DNA of 9,465 nucleotides, taken from contig JBGQHM010000266.1 of NCBI GenBank assembly GCA_041497995.1, positions 1-9,465 of the forward strand, read 5' to 3'. Source of the DNA: DATKMS01 sp041497995 (GTDB lineage Bacteria; Desulfobacterota; Binatia; HRBIN30). Below are positions 1 through 5,833 of the stretch, piece after piece. The notes below the pieces were generated by a model. That model was given only the letters and a program-made list of their open reading frames with translations, did not search any database and had not been told where the DNA came from. Both the position numbers and the translations under genes were made by a program. Every line of letters starts with the position of its first letter. Position 1 is the stretch's first letter.

Positions 1-505
1 AGGGCTTCTGTGTGTAACTAACCCGCACCATGTAGACCTTGCATTTCAGCCCGAACAAGCCGCAGGCGAAGGCCAAGCTGGAGCCCCACTGACCGGCACC
101 GGTCTCCGTGGCCAGGCGCTCGATGCCTGCCAGCTTGTTGTAGTAGACCTGCGGCACGGCGGTGTTGGGTTTGTGCGACCCGGCCGGACTTACCGATTCG
201 TTCTTGTAGTAGATGCGCGCCGGCGTGCCGAGGAAGCGTTCGAGATTGCGGGCACGCACCAGGGGTGTCGGGCGCCACAGCGCCAGCTGGTCGCGCACTG
301 CATCGGGAATATCGATCCAACGCTGTGTCGAAACTTCTTGCTCGATCAACGCAGGGGGGAAGATCGCGCTCATGTCCGCCGCGGTGACGGGTTGTCCGGT
401 CGCGGGGTGACGGTGCGGTGGCAGCGCAACTGGTAGATCCGCCGCCAGGTTGTACCACGCTTCGGGCATCTCGCGGGTCGATAGCAGAATGCGACGTTCA
501 TCCAT
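1..505 (-). CDS. trpB2: TrpB2-type tryptophan synthase beta chain (PLP enzyme), partial
   Basis: This is the N-terminal 168 codons of a gene that leaves the window at its left edge, so no stop is seen. It starts MDERRILLSTREMPEAWYN. The family condenses indole with serine to tryptophan, or acts as a stand-alone indole-salvaging or serine-deaminating version, in the cytoplasm. The segment LWRPTPLVRARNLE (about 76-89), then YYKNESVSPAGSHKPNTA (99-116) with the PLP-binding lysine K112, then ETGAGQWGSS (134-143) and KVYMVRVSYTQKP (156-168) are the landmarks of the TrpB2 subgroup rather than the TrpA-partnered TrpB1. The ATG at 505 has an AGGAGG ribosome site nine bases upstream. No trpA or other trp gene is visible, and the upstream neighbour is an unrelated glycosyltransferase 93 nt away. 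The family call is firm; the in vivo role (biosynthesis or salvage) is not shown. Confidence 0.93.
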   Translation of the reverse strand, partial: MDERRILLSTREMPEAWYNLAADLPVALPPHRHPATGQPVTAADMSAIFPPALIEQEVSTQRWIDIPDAVRDQLALWRPTPLVRARNLERFLGTPARIYYKNESVSPAGSHKPNTAVPQVYYNKLAGIERLATETGAGQWGSSLAFACGLFGLKCKVYMVRVSYTQKP

Positions 506-514
506 GATGGGAAG

Positions 515-520
515 CCTCCT
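515..520 (-). promoter_or_regulatory. Ribosome binding site of the trpB2 gene
   Basis: Read on the minus strand this is AGGAGG, nine bases before the ATG at 505. It fixes the start of the edge-truncated gene. Confidence 0.8.
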
Positions 521-598
521 CGCGTGCGATCGGTCCACGCCGCGGCCCTACCGCGACTCTGGGATCGGTTGTAGCTGCCACCCCGGCACTTTCCAACA

Positions 599-1615
599 CT
601 ACGCCGCGCAGACGAAGTCTTGGATCTCCCGGAATCCCATCGCAGTCATCGCATCGCGGATCTGCCGCCGCGGTCCTTCGCCTGCAACGGACACGATCAC
701 GGGATGCCGCGGCAGATGCGGCAGTTGTTCGTATCCGACCACCGGGGCGCCGTGGATGATGTTGCCGAGACGGCCGGGGTGCACCTCGACAAGATGCGAT
801 GGACGCTTGCCGTGCTGCAGCAGCGCCCGCTGTAGCGCGCGCCCGGTATCGCCGAAACCCCAGAGGATGTAGGTGTCCGTACCGGCCAGGAAGTGCGACG
901 CCAGGAATGCGGCCTTGCAGGCCATGAGCCGCTCGAGGCCGTATTGCTCGCCACTCCAGGTGAGCCGGTGCGGACCGTTGCGCCAGCAGAGCAATCGCTG
1001 CGGGACGATTCCGATCTCATCACCACGCGTGATGAGACGCAGGACGAGGTCGTAGTCTTCAGGCCAGCCGCAGTCTCGGTACCCCAGCCGCGCCAACGCG
1101 GCGCGACGGATCATCAGCGTCGGATGCACGATGGGGCACTCGACGTAGACGTCTTCGCGCACGCGACGGACCGAGTCGATGCCGTTCAGCCAGCGCTCGT
1201 AGGCGCGCAATCCGTCACGCAACGGAGCGCGTGGAAAGAGGCGGACGTGACAGCCGACCGCCACGAGCTGGGGTTCCGCGTCGAGCAGGCGCAGCTGTGC
1301 TGCGAGCCGACAACGGTGCATGAGGTCGTCGGCGTCCATGCGCGCGACTACATCTGCACGGCAGCGCTCCAGACCGGTGTTGAGTGCGGCAACCAAGCCA
1401 CGATGCGGCGTCGACGTGACCGTGAACCGCGCGTCACGCGCCGCGTATGCCTGTGCGCACATCAAGGTCCCGTCGTTGGAGCCGTCGTCGACGATGACAC
1501 ATTCCCAGTCCGACTCACTCTGGCGTGCAATGCTCCGCAGACTTGCCGGCAGGGTGCGCTCGGCATCGAACGCGGGCAGCAGGATGGAGACGCGAGGCCG
1601 TTCGGCGACGTGCAT
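599..1615 (-). CDS. Family 2 glycosyltransferase with C-terminal Rossmann-like domain
   Basis: A 338-residue cytoplasmic protein. Residues 8-230 are a GT-A fold: RVSILLPAFDAERTLPASL at the start, nucleotide-binding DDGS (43-46), the metal-binding DxD inside MDADD (93-97), HPT (164-166) and the acceptor-side PEDYDLVLR (185-193) holding the probable catalytic base. It should transfer a sugar from an NDP-sugar to a glycan or lipid acceptor. Residues about 247-338 are an added domain with a GFGDTG dinucleotide-type loop (253-258) after a beta strand, and a later strand HPVIVSVAGEG. This resembles a small nucleotide-binding Rossmann domain. No transmembrane segment is evident. The ATG at 1615 is used because the upstream frame has no other ATG or GTG before a stop at 1673; its ribosome site is weak. 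No other glycan genes lie next to it, so donor and acceptor are unknown. Confidence 0.88.
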   Translation of the reverse strand: MHVAERPRVSILLPAFDAERTLPASLRSIARQSESDWECVIVDDGSNDGTLMCAQAYAARDARFTVTSTPHRGLVAALNTGLERCRADVVARMDADDLMHRCRLAAQLRLLDAEPQLVAVGCHVRLFPRAPLRDGLRAYERWLNGIDSVRRVREDVYVECPIVHPTLMIRRAALARLGYRDCGWPEDYDLVLRLITRGDEIGIVPQRLLCWRNGPHRLTWSGEQYGLERLMACKAAFLASHFLAGTDTYILWGFGDTGRALQRALLQHGKRPSHLVEVHPGRLGNIIHGAPVVGYEQLPHLPRHPVIVSVAGEGPRRQIRDAMTAMGFREIQDFVCAA

Positions 1616-1678
1616 GGCTTCGCGTCGAAGGCGCTTCCGTGTGCCGATGTTGCTCAGTGGATAGAGAGCCGCTCAGAG

Positions 1679-1714
1679 CGGCCCGTCGCCGCACACCGGT
1701 ACGGCGACGGGCCG
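1679..1714. repeat. 13-bp perfect inverted repeat (stem-loop)
   Basis: Arms CGGCCCGTCGCCG at 1679-1691 and their exact complement at 1702-1714 enclose a 10-nt loop that itself contains ACCGGT. The element sits in the 192-nt gap between the stop of the SUMF1-like gene (1808) and the start of the glycosyltransferase (1615). There is no T-run after it on either strand, so it may be a factor-assisted terminator or an mRNA-stabilising hairpin rather than a classic intrinsic terminator. Confidence 0.6.
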
Positions 1715-1765
1715 AGCCGCGAACCAACCAGGAAGAGATCTCTCGCTATCCAACGTGCCTCGACC

Positions 1766-1797
1766 ATGCCCCCGGCACTATGCCTGAACGGGGGCGT
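1766..1797 (-). terminator. GC-rich stem-loop just after the SUMF1-like gene
   Basis: GCCCCCG (1768-1774) pairs with CGGGGGC (1789-1795). One G-T wobble and one more A-T pair extend the stem to nine, around a 14-nt loop. On the minus strand it begins about 12 nt after the stop codon of the SUMF1-like gene, where a terminator is expected. No poly-U tract follows, so intrinsic termination is uncertain. Confidence 0.4.
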
Positions 1798-1807
1798 AGC
1801 GTAAAAC

Positions 1808-2644
1808 CTATCGCGCGCACCGGAAGCCGATGAAGTCGAACCCCTGCGACGGGTTGAAGCCGGCGTCGATCTTGAACACGCCGGCAAACACGCCTTCGAG
1901 CCAGCTACCGCCGCGGGTCATGGCGCCCGGTCCGTTCGCTGCACCGGCGCCGGCGAGCCCCATTCCATCGGGGCTGAACCCACCTGACCACCCGAGAAAG
2001 AGCACAGTCGATATCGGTACCCAGTCCGCCACCCATTCGTTCGCGTTACCCACCATGTCGAACGGGCCCCAGTTCGATCGGCACAGGTTACGCGAGCCGG
2101 TGTTCACCGGCGCACCGGCCGTGCTGATGTTGCAGTCCGTCACGCCGTTGTCCAGGCCCGTATCCGGTGTGCCGGCCGCCGCGCGCTGGAACTCTTGGTT
2201 GGTGAGCAGACGCTTGGTGGACAGCGCGCAGGCCTGCTCGGCTTGGAACCACGTGGGGCACGTCGTCGGCAACACCCCAGCTACCGACACGGCGTAGAGC
2301 GGTGCGGTCCAGTTCCCGTCAGGTGGAAACGTCGCAGGGAACGCGGCGGCACTACACGGGCCGTTATTCGTGCCGACGGGAAGGGGTGTCGCGGGGCTCA
2401 CCTGCGTCGCGCCGCCCTTCATGAGGTCGCTCAGCTTCACGGTACCCTTTTGAATCTTCTTGATGAGGCCGGCATTGCTGTTGCCCGCCGTGTTGGTCGC
2501 CGGAACGTCCCACACGGTGGCTTCGTAGCGATCGACGCACGCAGGGCCGGCTTGCACTGCATCGGGCGCACACGTCGCCCAGCTCGGCAACGCGGGCATG
2601 CTGCTCAGGCAGACGATGATCGCGAGGCTCAACGGCGTTTTCAT
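1808..2644 (-). CDS. Secreted SUMF1/FGE-fold protein lacking the catalytic cysteines
   Basis: 278 residues. The start at 2644 is chosen because it gives a clean signal peptide (MKTPLSLAIIVCLSSMPALP, cleavage after SWA, residue 23) and has AAGGAGG nine bases upstream. Longer in-frame starts add an Arg-rich non-homologous stretch. The body carries the FGE-sulfatase family marks: WFQAEQACALSTKRLLTNQE (132-151), matching the usual 'A..YC..... RLPTEAEWE' element; FDMVGNANEWVADW (195-208); RGGSW (244-248); and terminal GFRCAR (273-278). In true formylglycine-generating enzymes two cysteines follow RGGS and bind copper. Here they align with E250 and G255, so sulfatase-activating chemistry is not expected. 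Eight cysteines in the mature part (25, 36, 97, 129, 139, 171, 188, 276) suggest disulfides in an exported protein. Probable role: extracellular ligand-binding or structural SUMF1-fold protein; no sulfatase gene is nearby. Confidence 0.85.
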   Translation of the reverse strand: MKTPLSLAIIVCLSSMPALPSWATCAPDAVQAGPACVDRYEATVWDVPATNTAGNSNAGLIKKIQKGTVKLSDLMKGGATQVSPATPLPVGTNNGPCSAAAFPATFPPDGNWTAPLYAVSVAGVLPTTCPTWFQAEQACALSTKRLLTNQEFQRAAAGTPDTGLDNGVTDCNISTAGAPVNTGSRNLCRSNWGPFDMVGNANEWVADWVPISTVLFLGWSGGFSPDGMGLAGAGAANGPGAMTRGGSWLEGVFAGVFKIDAGFNPSQGFDFIGFRCAR

Positions 2645-2653
2645 GGGGAGATC

Positions 2654-2660
2654 CCTCCTT
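2654..2660 (-). promoter_or_regulatory. Ribosome binding site of the SUMF1-like gene
   Basis: Minus-strand AAGGAGG, nine bases before the ATG at 2644. It supports the signal-peptide start over the upstream in-frame start at 2851. Confidence 0.85.
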
Positions 2661-3047
2661 GTGGCTGAGTGGCTCTGCCGGCAATGGCTACCGGCCGCGA
2701 GCCCGGTTGGATTGCGGCCGTCCTCTGTGGCACCGCGCGGTCTCGACGGTGGAGCGCGCGCTGCTCGGCGCAGCGGCGGCGTGCGGCGATACTCGAGCCG
2801 GCAGTGACCGCGGTGAAGTCTGGCGGCACGCAGCGACGTACAGAGCAGCACTGGCGGAGCAGAGTCCGTTTGAGGACCTCCAACAGTCGGCTACACCAAC
2901 TCGAGCGACGGCTTGCTGTATCGCTGCGAATTATGTGGACGCTTGGTCGGCCGTGTCAATCGCATTCCGCGCGCCCGGCGCCTGCGGTCGTGGCGCAGTC
3001 TCTCCGAGGGCATTCGGATTGGACTTTCGCGGGCGGACGGGTATGCA
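2661..3047. other. Divergent intergenic region, no gene seen
   Basis: About 390 nt between two divergently transcribed genes. Open frames here are Arg- and Ala-rich shadows without recognisable motifs. The region must hold the promoters of both flanking units, but I cannot point to a convincing -35/-10 pair, a long inverted repeat or an RNA gene. Confidence 0.5.
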
Positions 3048-3620
3048 ATGAAGCGCATGGGCATTCCGCGTTTCGAGTTGGACCAGCTTGCGCCGGAGCT
3101 GGCGACGGCGTTGCAGCCGCGGGTGCAACGGCTCGGGTATCTCGGCGAGTTCTTCAAATGCGCGGCGCATCAGCCAGCTGCGTTGCTGTCGTTCATGCAG
3201 TTCACCGACGACCTCAAGGAGGCGCTGCCGGGCAACGTGACCGAGGTCGTGGCGCTCACGGTCGCCGGCTGGATGGGAAATACGTACGAGCGCAACCAGC
3301 ACGAACGCTTGTGTCGCAAGCTCGGGTTCACCAACGAGTGGATTCGCACGATCAACGCCCTGCAGCCCGACGCGCTGGATGAGAACGAACGTCGCGTCCA
3401 GCACCTCGCGCTCGCGGTGCTGAAGGAACGCGGGCACGGCGTGCAGGCCGAGTTGGACGCAGTCGTTGGAGCGCTGGGCGCCGCACAAGCGATGGCGATC
3501 CTCCTGCTCATCGGTCGCTACGTGACGCATGCGCTGATCGTCAATGCGCTGGCCTTGGCACCGCCGGTGCCGTCGATTTTCGAGGAGCAGACGAAAGCAG
3601 CGACCGATGAACACCGATAA
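3048..3620 (+). CDS. Carboxymuconolactone decarboxylase-family protein (non-redox type)
   Basis: A 190-residue all-helical cytoplasmic protein. Family features: IPRFELDQLAPELATALQPR near the start, then LGEFFKCAAHQPAALLSFM (32-50), the core VTEVVALTVAGWMGNTYERN (64-83) with conserved E66 and H85, and a second helical half ending LLLIGRYVTHALIVNALA (152-169). AhpD-type peroxidases have CxxC before the histidine. Here those positions are N78-x-x-E81, as in the 'YE..xH' branch of the family, so a thiol peroxidase role is unlikely and a decarboxylase, lactonase or related catabolic role is more plausible. The start at 3048 is where family-like sequence begins; the frame is open back to a TTG at 2913, but that part is Arg-rich and unlike the family. 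No strong ribosome site is visible. It is the first gene of the four-gene cluster and overlaps the next by 14 nt. Confidence 0.82.
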   Translation: MKRMGIPRFELDQLAPELATALQPRVQRLGYLGEFFKCAAHQPAALLSFMQFTDDLKEALPGNVTEVVALTVAGWMGNTYERNQHERLCRKLGFTNEWIRTINALQPDALDENERRVQHLALAVLKERGHGVQAELDAVVGALGAAQAMAILLLIGRYVTHALIVNALALAPPVPSIFEEQTKAATDEHR

Positions 3621-4611
3621 GCATGCGGATGCTTTTCTGTGGATCACCGAAGCGGACGTCGTCAGGCTGATGAACCTGGGTGAGGCCATCGACGCGCTCG
3701 ATCGGGCCTTGGTGCTCGAAGCGCGGGGTCAGGCGCAGAACATGGTGAAGACGCACGCTGCGTGGGGGCAGGGCAACACGCTGCACGCCATCGGCGCCGC
3801 ATTTCCGGATACCGGCTTCGTCGGCACGAAGACCTGGGCGCACACGGAAGGCGGCGCGACGCCCCTGCTCGTTCTGTTCGACAGTGCCAATGGGGCTCTG
3901 AAAGCAATCATCGAAGCATTTGCCCTGGGGCAGCTGCGCACCGGCGGCATTTCGGGCGTGGCAACGCGCTGGCTGGCGACGCCGGATGCCACCGAGCTCG
4001 CGGTGATCGGTACCGGCAAGCAGATGCTCGCGCAGGCTGCTGCGGTCGCGGCGGTGCGCCCGTTGCGCCGCGTGCGCGTCTTCAGTCCCGACCCGGAGCA
4101 TCGGGCACAGGCGCTGGAACGGCTGCGCGCGGCGCTCCACTGCGCCGTTGTAGAGGCGCCGTCGGTCGAGGCATGCGTCGCGACGGCGCCGATCATCACG
4201 CTGGTCACACGTGCTACCCAGCCGTTCCTGACGGCACGCATGGTGGCGCACGGCGCCCACGTCAACGCAGTCGGTGCGATCACACCAGAGCGTGCTGAAT
4301 TCGCGGACGATCTGTTTTCCCGCTGCGGCCGTGTCGTTGTTGACAGCCCGGCGGCGGCGCGCAAACTGTCGCGCGAATTCATCGAGCACTACGGAGACGA
4401 TGAAGCCGGATGGCAGATAGTTGTGCCGCTGAGTGCAATCGTGGCGCAGCGCGCTGCCCGACCGTCAGGAGCGGACGTGACCTTGTTCAAGGCGATGGGA
4501 ATGGGCCTCGCCGATGTGGCCTTGGGAATCGAGGTGTATCGGCGTGCAATCGAGCAGGGTATCGGCAAGCCGCTGCCGCACCCCCGACCCGTGAGCCTCA
4601 GACTGGAGTGA
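3607..4611 (+). CDS. Ornithine cyclodeaminase/mu-crystallin-family NAD(P)-dependent enzyme
   Basis: A 334-residue cytoplasmic protein of PF02423 type. Members include ornithine cyclodeaminase, alanine dehydrogenase and ketimine reductases. Visible elements: dimerisation/substrate half with K75 in VGTKTW and R111 in GQLRTGGISGVATRWLA, both at conserved substrate-carboxylate positions; the Rossmann loop AVIGTGKQM (132-140); VNAVGAITPERAEF (219-232); and the closing FKAMGMGLADVA (294-305). In ornithine cyclodeaminase an aspartate follows 'AVGG/A'; here it is I225, so ornithine cyclodeamination itself is doubtful and an imine or keto-acid reductase or dehydrogenase is as likely. The ATG at 3607 lies inside the end of the preceding gene, so translation is probably coupled. 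A longer in-frame start at 3544 would add an Arg-rich non-family stretch. The next gene begins 13 nt after this stop. Confidence 0.87.
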   Translation: MNTDKHADAFLWITEADVVRLMNLGEAIDALDRALVLEARGQAQNMVKTHAAWGQGNTLHAIGAAFPDTGFVGTKTWAHTEGGATPLLVLFDSANGALKAIIEAFALGQLRTGGISGVATRWLATPDATELAVIGTGKQMLAQAAAVAAVRPLRRVRVFSPDPEHRAQALERLRAALHCAVVEAPSVEACVATAPIITLVTRATQPFLTARMVAHGAHVNAVGAITPERAEFADDLFSRCGRVVVDSPAAARKLSREFIEHYGDDEAGWQIVVPLSAIVAQRAARPSGADVTLFKAMGMGLADVALGIEVYRRAIEQGIGKPLPHPRPVSLRLE

Positions 4612-4614
4612 CGT

Positions 4615-4619
4615 GAGGA
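4615..4619 (+). promoter_or_regulatory. Ribosome binding site deciding the bicupin start
   Basis: GAGGA followed by five bases and the ATG at 4625. It overlaps the alternative GTG at 4613, which has no ribosome site of its own, so 4625 is preferred. Confidence 0.7.
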
Positions 4620-4624
4620 AGCGT

Positions 4625-5713
4625 ATGAGCGACGAACAAGCGCGCTTTGTGGATCAGTCCGGCGCGCCGGCCGCGCCGTTGGAGCTGTGGCCGGCGTTGA
4701 TCATCTCCAAGGAACAGATCGATGCCGAGGTCCAACGACTCGCCGGATTGCCGTCGGCGGCGAACGGCCGCCGCAGCGCGTGGATTGTGCACCCGCGCGC
4801 AACCGCGCCGGGACTGGGTTTGGCGCCGGGTATCCGCGTGTCGATCGATGTCCTGAAGCCGGGCGAACGCACGCAGCCCGTCCGCCACAACTCCACGCAA
4901 GTGAATTTCTGCATCCACGGCGGCGGCTACGCCGTCGTCGATGGCTTGCGCATCGGCTTCGAGCAGTACGATGTGTGGAACACGCCGTCGATGCACGGGT
5001 ACTGGCACGTCAACGATGGCACGGCGCTGCAGGTGCGGCTGACGTACAGCAACGCCGGGCTCTTGGAGAAGATGAACGTCCACGTCGTCGAGGAAAACCC
5101 ACCCGAGTCGGGAGCACCGCAGGCCGCTGCGGCCGAGAACGATCCGGCGCGCACCAGCCCGTTCGGCACCTTCCGCCTCACCGACGCCGGCGCGTACCTC
5201 ATGCCCTACGAGCAGCTCATCAATCCGACACCGGTGCAGTCGAAGCCGCTGCATTGGCCATGGAAGCTCGTGAAGACGCACCTCGACAAACTCGAGGCGC
5301 TGGGGAAGTCATACGTCGGGCGGCGGCTCTATCTCCTCTTCAATCCCGCCACCGGCCGGACCAATGGGACGACACAGAACTTCTTTGCGACCATGACCAT
5401 CCGGCCGCCACACATCGTCGACCGCCCACATCGCCACACGTCAGCCGCCATCAACTACTTCTTCGCAGGCCGCGGGCGCAGTGTCGTGGAGGGGAAGACG
5501 TACGAGTGGAAGGCCGGGGATTTGATGCTCTCGGCTCCCGGCTGGGGTGTACACAACCACGCATCGGGTGATGAGCCGGTCTACGAGCTGACGATCCAGG
5601 ACAGCCCGCTCAACATCGCGATGGAGTCGTTGCTGTGGCAGGAGGATCTAGGGCGGCCGATGGCGGTGTTGGGGGCAGAGCAGGGTTTCGCAACCAACCG
5701 CGGGCGGGCGTGA
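4625..5713 (+). CDS. Bicupin, gentisate 1,2-dioxygenase-like
   Basis: A 362-residue cytoplasmic protein with two cupin barrels, about 71-141 and 256-325, like the gentisate / 1-hydroxy-2-naphthoate / salicylate dioxygenase group (non-haem Fe(II) ring-cleaving enzymes). Cupin 2 has the full ligand set: HRHT (269-272) and H310 in GWGVHNHAS, with the glycines of AGRGRSVVEG. In cupin 1 the matching stretch is PVRHNSTQ (85-92), with V86 where cupin 2 has H269 and Y126 where it has H310; only H88 remains. The metal site is therefore predicted in the C-terminal barrel. A Pro/Ala-rich linker (about 157-177) lies between the barrels. The gene follows the cyclodeaminase-like gene by 13 nt and is probably in the same operon. 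Ring cleavage of a hydroxy- or amino-aromatic acid is the likely chemistry, but gentisate as substrate is not shown. Confidence 0.8.
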   Translation: MSDEQARFVDQSGAPAAPLELWPALIISKEQIDAEVQRLAGLPSAANGRRSAWIVHPRATAPGLGLAPGIRVSIDVLKPGERTQPVRHNSTQVNFCIHGGGYAVVDGLRIGFEQYDVWNTPSMHGYWHVNDGTALQVRLTYSNAGLLEKMNVHVVEENPPESGAPQAAAAENDPARTSPFGTFRLTDAGAYLMPYEQLINPTPVQSKPLHWPWKLVKTHLDKLEALGKSYVGRRLYLLFNPATGRTNGTTQNFFATMTIRPPHIVDRPHRHTSAAINYFFAGRGRSVVEGKTYEWKAGDLMLSAPGWGVHNHASGDEPVYELTIQDSPLNIAMESLLWQEDLGRPMAVLGAEQGFATNRGRA

Positions 5714-5745
5714 GCACATGGCCGTGTTCTTTGAGGTGGATGCTC

Positions 5746-5822
5746 CGCACCGGCCAGAGGCCGGTGCCACCTATGGCCTCCCAGGGTGCAGAAAATGGTG
5801 GCACCGGCCTCTGGCCGGTGCG
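5746..5822. repeat. Paired REP-like inverted repeat, 26-bp perfect arms
   Basis: Arm 5746-5771 and arm 5797-5822 are exact reverse complements over 26 bp, with 25 nt between them. Each arm is itself nearly palindromic: GCACCGGCC-AGA-GGCCGGTGC, a 9-bp stem with a 3-nt loop. This two-level symmetry is that of dispersed REP/BIME-type elements. It fills the gap between the bicupin gene and the DapA-family gene. In RNA it can fold as two small hairpins or one long one, so it may terminate transcription or stabilise the upstream mRNA. Only this copy pair is present in the window. Confidence 0.85.
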
Positions 5823-5833
5823 AATGTGCGTGT

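Noticed and set aside
1643..1720. tRNA-like stretch: GCTCAGTGGATAGAG followed by a stem with a CTCAGAG loop (would be anticodon CAG) and a long variable-arm-like hairpin
   Set aside because: There is no T-arm GTTCRAATC on the same strand and no acceptor stem pairing with the bases before it. The D-arm resemblance looks accidental, and the long hairpin is better read as an independent stem-loop.
1808..2851. Longer start for the SUMF1-like protein at 2851
   Set aside because: It adds 69 Arg-rich residues before a textbook signal peptide and ignores the AAGGAGG in front of 2644.
2931..3689. 252-codon minus-strand frame opposite the CMD-family gene
   Set aside because: No motif and Arg-rich; the plus strand carries a clear family signature.
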